The notes: generated by a model from the sequence alone, not told the origin. DNA of 64,000 bases from Mastacembelus armatus (GCF_900324485.2 NC_046640.1:18600217-18664216); one strand, 5' to 3'; positions 1-10,254 are shown, counted from the first letter of the stretch. Numbers and translations: made by a program.

Positions 1-1490
1 AAGAGCTCCACCGGCTGAACAGCAACTTTGGCTCAAAGGAGGAGCCATAATTGAGCAAGATCTTTTTAAGATTAAAGACAAACTTTGCCTGCCTAGAAGT
101 CTCTATCATACGGCAGCTATTTTGACACATGGGCCTTGCCATGTGTCAACAGGAGGGATGGTATATGCAGTGGAAAAGTATTTTCATGCACCAGGTTTTA
201 ATAACTACTCAAAAAATTTTTGTAAATCCTGTTTGACTTGCTGTAAGCACAACCCACAGGGAAATCTCAGACCAAAGAGAGGGAGATTCCCCAATCCGGA
301 CTATCCATTCCAAGTTATTCACATGGATTTCATAGAGTTGTCACAATGTCAGACATACAAGTATTGTCTTGTTTTGATAGATGCATACTCTAAGTGGGTT
401 GAGATTGTGCCCAGCAAAAGTGCTGATGCACTAACAGTGGCCAAAGCGCTGTGTAAAAGTATAATCCCAGATCATGGAATCCCACAGCGAGTCTACAGTG
501 ATAATGGTCCACATTTTGTAAATGAAGTAGTTACGCAGATGTCTAAACATCTGGGGTTTGAATTGAAAAACCACTGTTCATACCATCCCCAAAGTGCAGG
601 CCTGGTAGAAAGAACTAATGGCACTATAAAGATGAGACTGAGGAAAACTATGGAGCAAACGGGAAGGACATGGGTGGAATGTCTCCCCCTGGTGAAAATG
701 TATATGAGGGTCACGCCAACAGACAGAGGTCTGACCCCATTTGAAATCCTTTATGGAAGACCTTTTACACTTCCCATTTGTGAAAATGTGTGTGAAAAAC
801 CTCAAGGAGAAACTACTCTAGCTGAATGGATGAGCAAGATGTTGCAAACCAGAGAAGTCATGAGTGCAAATAATCTGCCAAGAGATGTTTTGTCTCCACA
901 GGTGCAGAGAGTCAAACCTGGTGACCAAGTCCTGATAAAGGTCATCAAGAGGAAGACCTGGTCCACTCCCAAGTGGGAGGGGCCCTATACAGTGATCCTG
1001 ACCACTCCCACTGCAGTAAAGATTCAGGAGAGACCTACGTGGATTCACCAGAGCCACTGCAAGATACTACAGCCGCTAGGAGCCGAGTAAGGTGGAAGTC
1101 AGCCGGTATCAAAACCCTTGGCTGCTGAAGAGACCATCTGATCCTTACTCCCAGCTATGGCTCTCCATCGGCTGATTCTGTGTCTAGGGACACTAAGTAT
1201 TGTCTGTTATGCAAGCACAGAGGTTGTGTAAATACTGATTATGTGTAACTGTTTGTGCTCTGACAGAGGACCAGAGGTGGTCGCCCAGGAGCCTGGGGGC
1301 CGGTTGGGAATTTTTCCTTTACAGAAGGTTTTCGCCCAACCCCTCACAGAGCCTTGCTTCTCCAAATCTTGTTTAGTCATAATGACGAGTTTCCAGAAAA
1401 TCCAAAAGGAAGATGGAAAACTCTGATACTATGGTGAAAATGACAAACAGGAGGAAAATGTTAGAATAAGGGCATTGTAAATTGCTAACT
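1..1490 (+). mobile_element. Endogenous retrovirus remnant: 3' pol (integrase), env scraps, start of 3' LTR
   Basis: Fossil element cut by the window edge. A frame open from base 2 to 1090 reads as retroviral integrase: an HHCC zinc region, a catalytic core with the D (HMDF), D (YSDNGPHF) and E (GLVERTNG) motifs, and a C-terminal segment ([16 protein letters not shown]) like that of gammaretrovirus-type integrases. Downstream are a short env-start-like stretch near 1160-1230 and env scraps. A purine-rich run just before 1459 followed by TGTTAG could be the polypurine tract and start of a 3' LTR. V-gene flank resumes at about 1490. The element is broken: most of env and the LTR are absent. Family: class I (gamma/epsilon-like) ERV, inferred from the integrase. 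Age unknown. Confidence 0.8.
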
Positions 1491-1791
1491 AATAATATAA
1501 ATTAAAACTTTGCTTTTTAACTCATTGGAAGAGACAATGCAGTTGGTTTGAGTCATGAAGAAGTTTCAGTTTCTAACATATCAGTGAAGCTGACTAAAGA
1601 GAACTAAAGATGCTAATTTCTTTATGATTTACTGAATGTCATTATAGAAGAATAATCTATTTTATATTGTTTACACATTTTCAGTGCACTTTACTTTTGC
1701 AACACTGTTTTCTGTGAACTATGATAAAATCATTAGTGGTCTGAGGGCTCCTCCTCTGGTGGCTTCATGTTACAGGTTTTCAGGCACTGGG
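1491..1791. repeat. Group A 3' flank module
   Basis: No gene. This AT-rich flank matches 28340-28640 and 44165-44470. Its last 65 bases (from about 1728) are the 3' module found next to every CACAATA-type RSS in the window. Confidence 0.7.
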
Positions 1792-1830
1792 GGTTTTTGT
1801 TCAGGTCTACTGATGGTTTGTGTTATTGTG
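1792..1830 (-). promoter_or_regulatory. 23-RSS of V01 (CACAATA)
   Basis: Read on the minus strand: heptamer CACAATA (1824-1830), 23-bp spacer, nonamer ACAAAAACC (1792-1800). The heptamer differs from consensus CACAGTG at two of the last three bases, as in all group A genes. Confidence 0.88.
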
Positions 1831-2260
1831 AGTGTCTGGCACAGTAATACACAGCATTGTCTTCAGGCTGCATGTTCTGTCCGTTCAGAGTCGCTGTGTT
1901 GCTGGAAGAGTCTAAGTCAATACTGAACTTGTTCTTTAGTGAATCTTTGTATGCTGTGGTGTATCCAACACGTCCGCTTCCAATCCACTCCAGTGCTTTC
2001 CCTGCAGGCTGTCTGACCCAATGTGTGTAGTAGCTGCTCACAGAATAAGAGACCTGACAGGTGATGGTCAGACGTTGACCTGGCTGCACAGTCACAGAGG
2101 CTGGCTGTGTCAGCTGTTCACATTTCACACCTGTTAAAAATAATAAATATATTATGACAAATTATCAAGTGATACTGTAAAAATGAACAATTTTCTATGT
2201 CAAATCTAGAGACTCACATGATCCAGCTGCCAACAGCAGCAGCAGAGCAACAGGAAACAT
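1831..2260 (-). CDS. ighv: V01: IGHV segment, group A
   Basis: Heavy-chain V segment joined to D-J during B-cell development. Exon 1 (2218-2260) encodes MFPVALLLLLAAGS with a GTGAGT donor; exon 2 (1831-2130) follows an 87-bp intron. Mature start EQLTQP; first Cys in LTITCQVSYS; CDR1 around SVSSYYT; FR2 [18 protein letters not shown]2 around SGRVGYTT; FR3 NKFSIDLDSSSNTATLNGQ ending EDNAVYYCAR. The EDN in place of EDT is the only odd framework residue. A CCTATAAAAA TATA-like box (2311-2320) lies between octamer and ATG. It appears intact. Confidence 0.92.
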
Positions 2261-2338
2261 GTTTTCTAATGAAAGTGATGTGTGAACTACTCTGACAGTC
2301 TGACTGGAGGTTTTTATAGGTATGAGGAAGGTCACTGA

Positions 2339-2346
2339 GTTTGCAT
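2339..2346 (-). promoter_or_regulatory. Octamer of V01
   Basis: ATGCAAAC on the minus strand, 7 of 8 to the Ig octamer ATGCAAAT, 79 bp from the ATG. Confidence 0.75.
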
Positions 2347-2781
2347 AGAATCAGACTCATAAGAGCTACAGTGTTGGTGTGATCAGATCTAATAATAGTT
2401 GGTTCATTGTTCAGTGAAAACATGGCTGGAAATCAGCTCTGCCTTTGATATGAATGTTTCATTTCATTACATATTTAACTGTAACATGTTGAAAAGGTCC
2501 CAGCATTTACTTCAACTGTTCCTGAAAACTGTTAATGCCTGAATGACAGTAATTAAAATTCAAAAACTTATATACATAGTATTATAAATGTCCTGCAGAC
2601 TGCAGCAGAAGAGAAAAAAACATTTTTATTTGAAATGTTTTATTGGTGTCAGCTGCAGTGTAAGTCAAATGAAAGCAGCACAAATACATTCAAATACTCT
2701 TTACTCCTCTATCAATAATAAATGTTTTTTCTACATTTAAGTAATTATCATAAATATACTTTTTGTTTGTTAAACTACCAC
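2347..2781. repeat. Spacer between V01 promoter and orphan leader
   Basis: No gene seen. AT-rich sequence matching 45023-45457, part of the larger V01-V03 / V31-V33 duplication. Confidence 0.6.
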
Positions 2782-2830
2782 CATGGATAGAAACTAAAAA
2801 TAATAAACTCCAGACAATTGTGTTTTCCAT
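2782..2830 (-). pseudogene. Orphan group D-like leader exon without a V exon
   Basis: A 49-nt exon from ATG (2830) encodes MENTIVWSLLFLVSIHG-like residues and ends in phase 1 at a GTGGTA donor. It resembles the group D leader MLPWSLLFLVSIHG of V09. An octamer-like motif lies upstream at 2939-2946. Downstream on the minus strand the next feature is the V01 promoter, so the V exon has been lost. A copy is at 45458-45506. Confidence 0.65.
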
Positions 2831-2938
2831 TCTGTGATAAATATTGTAGTTCAGTTCTCTGTGATCAGTGTTTCAGAAATGCATAAACTTGTCCCACAGT
2901 GCTCTGCAAGTTATTGATGTGTTTCTAAGGTGGGAAGT

Positions 2939-2946
2939 GTTTGCAT
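2939..2946 (-). promoter_or_regulatory. Octamer of the orphan leader
   Basis: ATGCAAAC on the minus strand, about 109 bp from the orphan ATG; the flank resembles group D promoters. Confidence 0.5.
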
Positions 2947-3399
2947 AGACCTCCCTCTACTGGTTTAAAAAGGGAACATGTAACACACATTTTCATAAAC
3001 TGAATATTTTTAAAACACCTTTGGAAAATGTGACGACAAAACATATAAGAAATGTCACCTTTAGTTTTGTAGCAGCTACAAATTACAAAATAAAAATTGG
3101 CTCCATATATGTAGGTATTTGTTAATACTTCGGTAGAAAATGAGTCATTTTTCAGTTTAACTTTGTTAGATGTTATTTTATAACCAATACTTTTGAAACA
3201 GAAGATTGTTCAAGTATTTTGTTTTTCTTTTATTGTGATGGCAGCTGCAGTGGGAGGCTAAAACGATGTTACCACAAGGGTTTTTCTATCATTCAGGAAA
3301 TTGCATTGACTAATTTTTTTATCAACTCAACAAGAATTCATGACTTTATGAATGTTCACTTTTGGATCATGGGTGTTTAGTTTCAGTCGTGTGTTTGTG
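2947..3399. repeat. Spacer between orphan promoter and V02 RSS
   Basis: No gene seen. AT-rich; matches 45630-46103, which carries an extra run of 21 T. Confidence 0.6.
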
Positions 3400-3438
3400 G
3401 GTTTTTGTGCAGGTTGGTTGGTGGTTCTTACCACTGTG
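3400..3438 (-). promoter_or_regulatory. 23-RSS of V02 (CACAGTG)
   Basis: Consensus heptamer CACAGTG (3432-3438), 23-bp spacer, consensus nonamer ACAAAAACC (3400-3408). Confidence 0.92.
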
Positions 3439-3887
3439 GGCTGACGTGCACAGTAATAAACAGCTGTGTCCTCAGGCTGCAGATTCTCTGCTTTTATAGT
3501 CACTGTTCCAGCAGAAGTGTCTCTGCTGTAGCTGAACTTGTTCTTCAAAGCATTATTTTGATAAAAGTCTCCTCCACCCCACATATGGAAAATCCACTCC
3601 ATTGGTTTTCCTTTACGCTGTCTCATCCAACCTGTTGCATAGCTGCTATCAGTCAGAGAATAACCAGAGACCTGACAGGTGATGGTCAAAGACTGTCCAG
3701 GCTGCACAGCCTTTGAGACTGGCTGGATGAGATTGAGACTGTGAACACCTGTGGAAACAGAAATCAACATTATCTCCATCATTCATCTGAATATTCAGTG
3801 TTTCTAATGTGTTTGTTAGTGTGAATCCACTGAAAGCTCCTCACAGGATCCAGCTGCCAGCAGCAGTATCAGAGCTACAGAGAACAT
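3439..3887 (-). CDS. ighv: V02: IGHV segment, group B
   Basis: Exon 1 (3845-3887) encodes MFSVALILLLAAGS; exon 2 is 3439-3748 (310 nt). Mature start LNLIQPVSKAVQPGQ; first Cys in LTITCQVSGYS; long CDR1 SLTDSSYAT; FR2 GWMRQRKGKPMEWIF; CDR2 HMWGGGD; FR3 [36 protein letters not shown] in segments. Compared with V05, V14 and V36 it has RQRKGK in FR2 and YSRDTSAG in FR3, a subtype shared only with V32. Perfect octamer and perfect RSS; likely functional. Confidence 0.92.
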
Positions 3888-3983
3888 GGTTGATGTTGAA
3901 GCTCTTCTGTCCTCTCACTGACACACAGACCCACACTGCACTTCCTTATGAGCTACATTCATTTACATATTGTTGAATCATTC

Positions 3984-3991
3984 ATTTGCAT
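3984..3991 (-). promoter_or_regulatory. Octamer of V02
   Basis: Perfect ATGCAAAT on the minus strand, 97 bp from the ATG. Confidence 0.82.
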
Positions 3992-4560
3992 CTCACCAAA
4001 ATCATTTTAAACATTCCAGATGTTGATGTAGAAATCTTGTTGACATAGTGAGATGATGAGCAGCAACAGATGAAGCTGTAGTCACTGATCCAGCAGTTAC
4101 ATGTTTCTGTGTGATGTCAATACAAATGTCTAGTTCAGTCTGTCAGTTAAGCTCAGTGATTAACTGGGGATTGAGTCTTTATAGTGACAAAGGTGAGAAG
4201 AGCTTGACACTGACTGTGTCCTAGTTTTATTATAACAAACTGCATCGTCATTTTTTATTATTTCACTGCCACATTTTTATGTATTTTATAGGCCATTAAC
4301 TGCAAAATCAAGGGGCCAGAATTCATCTCACACCTTTAACATTTCACTATTTCTAACCTGGACAATAACATCATCAGCCCATTGTGGTGTCCTTGGCTGT
4401 TTTGTAAGGAAAATGTATTATTTATATTTTTTAATCGTTATTGTTTTTGATTAATTAATTCATTAATTTTCTGCATTTCATTTTAAAAACATGAATTAAT
4501 AAATACAAAACGTTTCACTCTCAGTATTTGAGAGAAATTTTGGATTGGATTTGGAACTCA
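3992..4560. repeat. B-to-C spacer, type 1
   Basis: No gene seen. Near-identical copies at 46696-47264 and 63373-63941. Confidence 0.7.
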
Positions 4561-4599
4561 GGTTTTTGTACAGCTGCTGAACCAACTCCAGTCACTGTG
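4561..4599 (-). promoter_or_regulatory. 23-RSS of V03
   Basis: CACAGTG (4593-4599), 23-bp spacer, ACAAAAACC (4561-4569); full consensus. Confidence 0.93.
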
Positions 4600-5054
4600 A
4601 CTCTCGAGCACAATAATAAACAGCAGAATCTTCAGTTTTTAGACTGTTCATCTGCAGATACAGCTGCTGTCTGTTGTTGTCTCTGGAGATGGTAAACCAG
4701 CCTTGGACTGACTGAGAGTAGGATTTGCTGCTGCTACCACTGCTGCTAATGAGAGCAACCCACTCCAGTCCTTTTCCAGGAGCCTGTCTGACCCAGGCCA
4801 TCCAAGACCAAAGACCACCAAAGTCAAATCCAGAGGCTGTACAGGTCAATTTGTGGGATTCTCCAGACCTTTTAACCACTGGTCCAGATTGTGTCAGAGT
4901 CTGACCATCAACACCTGTCAAGACAAACCAGAAAATTGTCAGTTGATGTAAGTTTGCACCTTCTTGAAAACAGATTGATTTCAAGCCTTGCAGATATTTT
5001 CTCACCTGCCCAGCAGATGGTTAAAAGCAGCAGTCCTGTCCTATAGTCCATCAT
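4600..5054 (-). CDS. ighv: V03: IGHV segment, group C
   Basis: Exon 1 (5006-5054) encodes [16 protein letters not shown]; exon 2 is 4600-4914 (315 nt, the longest C exon). Mature start [15 protein letters not shown]; first Cys in KLTCTASGF; long CDR1 [12 protein letters not shown]2 [17 protein letters not shown]2 [13 protein letters not shown]3 [17 protein letters not shown] to [13 protein letters not shown]. The usual QGRFT is QGWFT here, a framework substitution that might affect folding. Two ATGs lie in tandem at the start. Open throughout. Confidence 0.9.
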
Positions 5055-5126
5055 GTTAAACTGTGTGTCCACTGTTCTCTGTCGTCCTCTCTGCAGTCAG
5101 ATAAGTAGAGGTGGAAGACATCTGTG

Positions 5127-5134
5127 TTTTGCAT
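5127..5134 (-). promoter_or_regulatory. Octamer of V03
   Basis: ATGCAAAA on the minus strand (7 of 8), about 73 bp from the ATG; shared by all group C genes. Confidence 0.7.
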
Positions 5135-5383
5135 TGACTCCTCCTCTCAGGAGAATATCTGCAGATATTTGGTGAAACTGGGTAAAATACTTCACCAGTC
5201 AGTTTCCTAAATCAGTTGTTTTCACATTTCTCTCATATGTTCAGTAAAATAATATTAACACCATTACCATGTTTATACTGATAATACTAACACATTAAAC
5301 TTAGTTCAGACATGTGAACAAAATTATCTATAAATTAAAAAAAAACAATGATAGATTTGATTTAGTATGAAGACTATTCATCA
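5135..5383. repeat. C-to-D spacer
   Basis: No gene. Matches 18316-18550 and 22284-22520. Confidence 0.65.
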
Positions 5384-5500
5384 ACCTGTCTAGGGTGTAC
5401 CCCTGCCTTCCACCCGAGAGAGAGCTGGGATAGGCTCCAGCGGATCCCCGTGACCCTGAACAGGAAAAGCGGGTATAGAAGATGGATGGATGGATGGATG
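5384..5500 (+). mobile_element. Truncated SINE tail with (ATGG)n end
   Basis: A 117-bp insertion containing GGGTGTACCCCTGCC, GCTGGGATAGGCTCCAG and a GGATGGATGG tail, the 3' end of a common teleost tRNA-type SINE; the full form is at 40853. It is flanked by a perfect 12-bp direct repeat GACTATTCATCA (5372-5383 and 5501-5512). Paralogous spacers near 12650, 18555 and 22530 lack it, so it arrived after those duplications. Confidence 0.85.
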
Positions 5501-5512
5501 GACTATTCATCA

Positions 5513-5893
5513 TTAGTCAAATTACTCTAATCACCAACATACAGTCGTCTCTCTCTTCTGAAAACTTGCTGTATTTTCATCTCATCATGTCACTATCCAG
5601 AGTTTTCACTGATCAAATGTTTTTCAGCTTCTTACTCTTTCAGTCTTGGTTCATGTAATGTGTAGTTGGTACTTGTAAATATGATGCTGGTATTTTTGTT
5701 TTAATGTCTGTTAGGAGGTGAAAGGCTTTTGATAATCGCTGTGATGGATCTAATATAATGATGAAAATAGTTATTACTCATGAGTTTATGGTAAAATATC
5801 TATAAATGTGATGTGGATATATCAAAGTGATTTTAATGGTGTTGACAAAATCCAGATGTCACTGAGGTCAAACTGCTGCTTGTGGTCTGTGGT
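5513..5893. repeat. Group D 3' spacer
   Basis: No gene. The same sequence precedes each group D RSS (12660-13040, 18560-18943, 22530-22911). Confidence 0.65.
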
Positions 5894-5932
5894 GGTTTTT
5901 GTGCAACTGCTTCACTGTCTCCAGTCACTGTG
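5894..5932 (-). promoter_or_regulatory. 23-RSS of V04
   Basis: CACAGTG (5926-5932), 23-bp spacer, ACAAAAACC (5894-5902); full consensus. Confidence 0.92.
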
Positions 5933-6371
5933 TTGTCGAGCACAGAAGTAAACAGCAGAATCTTCTGTTGTCAGGCTCTTGACCTGGAGGTACTGGGTGC
6001 TGCTGGGAACATCTTCAGTCATGATGAAACGGCTTTGAAAGGAGCTGCCATAGCTAGCAGAGTTTGATCCAGTGTTCATCTTCCCAATCCACTCCAGAGC
6101 TTTCTCTGGCCTCTGTCTTATCCAGTGAATGTAGTAGTCTGTCATATCAAAGCCAGATATGACACAGGACATCTTCACTGTCTCTCCAGGTCTTTTTAGC
6201 TCTGAGGCAGACTGGTCCAGTCTGATCTCACTCCAAACTCCTGTAAATAACAAAATAATGATCATCATCCATCAAACTTATATTTACAAAAGAAATGTTT
6301 CACTTTGTTAAAGCATAAATAAATTTCTCACCATGAATAGTAACTATAAAAAATAAACTCCATGAAATCAT
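5933..6371 (-). CDS. ighv: V04: IGHV segment, group D
   Basis: Exon 1 (6332-6371) encodes [13 protein letters not shown] plus one base; exon 2 is 5933-6240 after a 91-bp intron. Mature start [16 protein letters not shown]; first Cys in [13 protein letters not shown]1 [10 protein letters not shown]2 [17 protein letters not shown]2 [11 protein letters not shown]3 [20 protein letters not shown] to [14 protein letters not shown] replaces the usual YC before the second Cys, a group trait. A TATA-like TTATAAAC (about 6475) lies between octamer and ATG. Intact. Confidence 0.92.
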
Positions 6372-6492
6372 GATTTCTGTTCTGTAATAGACTCTGCTGT
6401 TCAATTCTTCTAATCAGTGTTTTAGAATATACTATATGAAACGTTTCCAGTGACACATTTTGTGACAGCTGTGTGTTTATAAGGAAGAAATC

Positions 6493-6500
6493 ATTTGCAT
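6493..6500 (-). promoter_or_regulatory. Octamer of V04
   Basis: Perfect ATGCAAAT on the minus strand, 122 bp from the ATG. Confidence 0.8.
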
Positions 6501-7106
6501 AGACTGCCCTCTACAGGTTTAGTAATAGAATGTGTAACACACATCATTTCCATAAGTAGTTTACCTACAACTGTTGCCTGTGTCAACTTGACCACATTAC
6601 AAAATGAAAACTGCAAACCATGTGTGTATTTATTTATTGATTTGTACTTTGGAAGAGATAAAACTATTGTTAATTTAACTTTGTTAGATGTTTCTGTTTT
6701 CTACCTCATTGCAAGTAGGAAGGAAAACTGGTTTCCCATCTTCTCTATGCATCAGAATACACAAAGATAAAAGTGTGAAAATGTTTCATGTTGAAGACAT
6801 TTTTTCTGAGTCTATTTTATTGTTGTGCAGGCTGCAGCAGAATTCAAAACATCTATATAAATATTTTTTATTAATATTTGAAATGTTTTACTGATGTCAG
6901 CTGCAGTGTAAGTCAAATGAAAACAGCATAAATACATTCACAAACTCAACTAGACTACTCTATCAGTAACAAAGGTTTTCTTCTACCTTTAATTAATTTT
7001 TAAAAATATTGTTTGTTACATTAGCACAGGATTTACCTTGTTAATGTTTTGTTTTTTTAACATTTAGAACATATGTGGTTATGTGTTTCAGTCACATGGG
7101 CTAGAG
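6501..7106. repeat. D-to-B spacer
   Basis: No gene seen. Matches 19552-20157 closely, as part of the D-B-C block duplication. Confidence 0.65.
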
Positions 7107-7144
7107 GGTTTTTGCTCAGGTCTGTTAGTGTTTGTGTCACAGTG
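7107..7144 (-). promoter_or_regulatory. RSS of V05 (22-bp spacer, CACTGTG)
   Basis: Heptamer CACTGTG (7138-7144), 22-bp spacer, nonamer GCAAAAACC (7107-7115). One-base departures in heptamer, spacer length and nonamer make it weaker than its neighbours on paper. Confidence 0.75.
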
Positions 7145-7593
7145 ACACCACGTACACAGTAATAAACAGCTGTGTCCTCAGGCTGCAGATTCAGTCCTGT
7201 TAATGTCACAGAACTAGTAGAAGTGTGTGTGTGGTATTTGAACTTGTTCTTCAAAGCATCATTTTGATAAAAGCTGCCTCCACCCCACATATGGAAAATC
7301 CACTCCATTGGTTTTCCTTCAGGCTGTCTGATCCAACCTGTTGCATAGCTGTCATCAGTCAGAGAATAACCAGAGACCTGACAGGTGATGGTCAAAGACT
7401 GTCCAGGCTGCACAGCCTTTGAGTCTGGCTGGATGAGATTGAGACTGTGAACACCTGTGGAAACAGAAATCAACATTATCTCCATCATTCATCTGAATAT
7501 TCAGTGTTTCTAATGTGTTTGTTAGTGTGAATCCACTGAAAGCTCCTCACAGGATCCAGCTGCCAGCAGCAGTATCAGAGCTACAGAGAACAT
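7145..7593 (-). CDS. ighv: V05: IGHV segment, group B
   Basis: Exon 1 (7551-7593) encodes MFSVALILLLAAGS; exon 2 is 7145-7454 (310 nt). Mature LNLIQPDSKAVQPGQ; CDR1 SLTDDSYAT; FR2 GWIRQPEGKPMEWIF; CDR2 HMWGGGS; FR3 KYHTHTSTSSVTLTGLN to [12 protein letters not shown]. The sister genes V14, V24 and V36 carry an extra 20 bp with an in-frame TGA between CVR and the heptamer; V05 lacks it and is open up to its RSS. The second Cys is followed by VR rather than AR. Confidence 0.9.
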
Positions 7594-7689
7594 GGTTGAT
7601 GTTGAAGCTCTTCCGTCCTCTCACTGACACACAGACCCACACTGCACTTCCTTATGAGCTACATTCATTTACATATTGTTGAATCATTC

Positions 7690-7697
7690 ATTTGCAT
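7690..7697 (-). promoter_or_regulatory. Octamer of V05
   Basis: Perfect ATGCAAAT on the minus strand, 97 bp from the ATG. Confidence 0.82.
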
Positions 7698-8623
7698 CTC
7701 ACCAAAATCATTTTAAACAGAGATTGAAAAGACTGACCTTATAATGAAGTAGATGGTTTCACTGTATGTGGGAACGTTTTATTCAGTAAGTTTATTTTAT
7801 TAAAAAGACACAACTTTTAGTGTGTGTATAATAATGTAATGGAATAATGGAAATAATATATATTAATTTATGAGACTTACTGTGTAAATGTTTTATAAAT
7901 GACTGGTTTCAGCACATTTTTGTCTTGTCCTTGGGCTTTTAGTGAAGAAACAGTCCACACACTAAACTGTTGTTACTAAAATATGTACATTTGGAATGAA
8001 CTCACCACAGATAAAAGCAGTGTCCTGATCCTGGTGATTTATCTGACTGTTATCAGACTGTGAGAACATGGTTGATGCTGAAACTAAACTGATGTGATCT
8101 TTTCTACAGTGAAAAGTTTGCTTTGGTTTGTTTGTTTGTTTTGTTGATGTTATGTTGCAGAAACTGACTTTCTAAGGATGAATTTCTCATTAGACGAGTT
8201 TTTAAAGTCAAGATGTTAGAAAAATGTATTTCATTACTGACTCATGGCCCTCCCCCTTTCTTTGATTTTCCTGTTCACCTTTTTACATCAAGTTAAAACA
8301 TTTAATAATCAGACACACGTGGTGTTTGCGGAAATAGAAACGTCTGATACTTCTCACTGTTCCTCTGCTGATACTCTAATATCATGTATGTGTTGCTGCT
8401 CTGGTTCTTCTACTGAATCTGTGGGACAGTGTGTTTTTTCAGCCTCACATTAGGTGGAAATTTGCTCATTTTGAAAAGAGAAAGAATCAGGGTCAGAGTG
8501 AGTGGAACAGGACCAGTCAAATCTGCTGCTGATATTTCTAGGTTTCTATTTAGAATTGGACTTTATTGATGATATGAGTTACTATTGTTGGGAAATGTGA
8601 TCCCAGTAAGACTGAGTCCTGTA
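7698..8623. repeat. B-to-C spacer, type 2
   Basis: No gene supported. Copies at 20769-21718 and 32541-34007. A scrap near 8060-8085 resembles the start of a group B leader (AACATGGTTGATG on the plus strand) but has no V exon. Confidence 0.65.
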
Positions 8624-8662
8624 GGTTTTTGTACAGCTGCTGAACCAACTCCAGTCACTGTG
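8624..8662 (-). promoter_or_regulatory. 23-RSS of V06
   Basis: CACAGTG (8656-8662), 23-bp spacer, ACAAAAACC (8624-8632). Confidence 0.93.
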
Positions 8663-9108
8663 ACTCTCGAGCACAATAATAAACAGCAGAATCTTCAGTT
8701 TTCAGACTGTTCATCTGCAGATACAGCTGCTGTCTGTTGTTGTCTCTGGAGACGGTAAACCGGCCTTGGACTGACTGAGAGTAGTATTTGCTACTACCAC
8801 TGCTGCTAATGTAAGCAACCCACTCCAGTCTTTTTCCAGGAGCCTGTCTGACCCAGTGCATGGTGTAGCCATCAAAATCTAATCCAGAGGCTGTACAGGT
8901 CAATTTGTGGGATTCTCCAGGCCTTTTAACCACTGGTCCAGATTGTGTCAGAGTCTGACCATCAACACCTGTCAAGACAAACCAGAAAATAGTCAGTTGA
9001 TGTAAGTTTGCACCTTCTTGAAAACAGATTGATTTCAAGCTTTGCAGATATTTTCTCACCTGCCCAGCAGATGGTTAAAAGCAGCAGTCCTGTCCTATAG
9101 TCCATCAT
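8663..9108 (-). CDS. ighv: V06: IGHV segment, group C
   Basis: Exon 1 (9060-9108) encodes [16 protein letters not shown]; exon 2 is 8663-8968 (306 nt). Mature [15 protein letters not shown]; first Cys in [12 protein letters not shown]1 [10 protein letters not shown]2 [17 protein letters not shown]2 [12 protein letters not shown]3 [19 protein letters not shown] to [19 protein letters not shown] instead of GKGLEW is shared with V07. Intact leader, promoter and RSS. Confidence 0.93.
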
Positions 9109-9180
9109 GTTAAACTGTGTGTCCACTGTTCTCTGTCGTCCTCTCTGCAGTCAGATAAGTAGAGGTGGAAGACATCTGAG

Positions 9181-9188
9181 TTTTGCAT
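9181..9188 (-). promoter_or_regulatory. Octamer of V06
   Basis: ATGCAAAA on the minus strand, 73 bp from the ATG. Confidence 0.7.
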
Positions 9189-10215
9189 TGACTCCTCCTC
9201 TCAGGAAGGAGTGAACCAGACTGGTCATCATAGACATTTTTTGTTTCAGTCAATATATAGTGAGAGTTGTGGTTTGAGTCTAATGAGTTTTCATTCAATC
9301 TGAATTAAAAAAGAATTTGAATAGGCTTCAGAAAATGATCTCTGTGTGGTAAAATCAGATTTTTCTTCTAATATTGTGTGTAATGCTCAGAATAAGAAAC
9401 AGTTTTAGCTACAAACAAAAACTTCACAGAACTCAAAGTTTAAATATGTAAAGTTTTGTTCTTACTGCCCTGATACAAACTTTACTTTTGACGGAAAATA
9501 GATGAACTGTTGTTATTTGTCTGTTCAAGTAAATAAATGTATTCACATATAGAAAAGCAAAGTCACCACAGTTAAAATGTTAGTAAGTTCTGCTAAATGA
9601 TGTTAAACAATCAGGATCCTAACGTGAATTAACACTTCACAGATAAAAGCAGTGTCCTGATCTTTTGATTCATCTGACTGTAATTAAAGGTTGATCAGCA
9701 CTAATTTAAAATGTTCACAGGAAGCATTATATCAACATTTATACTAAAGACATTTTCTTTGTTAAATGTTACATGTTTGTTTACAGTGTGAAGACCTTTA
9801 ATATGATGGATATGTGCATTTATGTCATTTTTAAATCATGAGCCAGTTGAAAATTTTCAGAAACGTCAACTTTGATTGTTTTTACAGCAAGTTTGTGTAT
9901 GTGTGGTCTTAATGTCATATGTCAGATCAGTGGTCTGAAGGCTCCTAAACTGGTGACAAATGAAATGGAAAGAAAACTTTCTGAAGATGAACTTCTTGTT
10001 AGGCTCTAAGTTTTTAAAGTCAGTCTAATTTACTGTTTACTAATGTTCCGTGAGTTTACTGTCTGAGTAATTAAGATAATATTGATAAATTAAAGAATAT
10101 ATAAAATCAACCAACTGTTCCCTGTTTACTCCAAAAGTAAACTGGTCTGAAATCATTAGTGGTCTGAGGGCTCCTCCTCTGGTGGCTTCATGTTACAGGT
10201 TTTCAGGCACTGAGG
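9189..10215. repeat. C-to-C' spacer
   Basis: No gene. Homologous to 27039-28053, 34573-35303 and 37426-37739 plus 40589-41612. The last part is the CACAATA-RSS 3' module. Confidence 0.65.
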
Positions 10216-10254
10216 GGTTTTTGTTCAGGTCTACTGATGGTTTGTGTTATTGTG
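10216..10254 (-). promoter_or_regulatory. 23-RSS of V07 (group A type)
   Basis: CACAATA (10248-10254), 23-bp spacer, ACAAAAACC (10216-10224). Spacer and flank match group A, not group C. Confidence 0.88.

Noticed and set aside
4915-5005. Extended N-terminus [13 protein letters not shown] in front of group C V exons
   Set aside because: This is the translated leader intron; it begins at the GTGAG splice donor read as a GTG start. The true leader is the upstream exon.
5890-6067. Plus-strand frames across V exons (also at 3405, 7225, 13005, 22876)
   Set aside because: Antisense shadows of minus-strand V genes.
8020-8090. Possible group B leader at 8060-8085 with a GTGAG-like donor nearby
   Set aside because: Only about 13 bases match a B leader start; the rest is unrelated and no V exon or octamer accompanies it.
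8244-8453. Plus-strand frame with a hydrophobic N-terminus, repeated at 21309
   Set aside because: Lies in a duplicated AT-rich spacer; the copies change length by indels and the third copy (33.1 kb) loses the frame, so no selection is visible.
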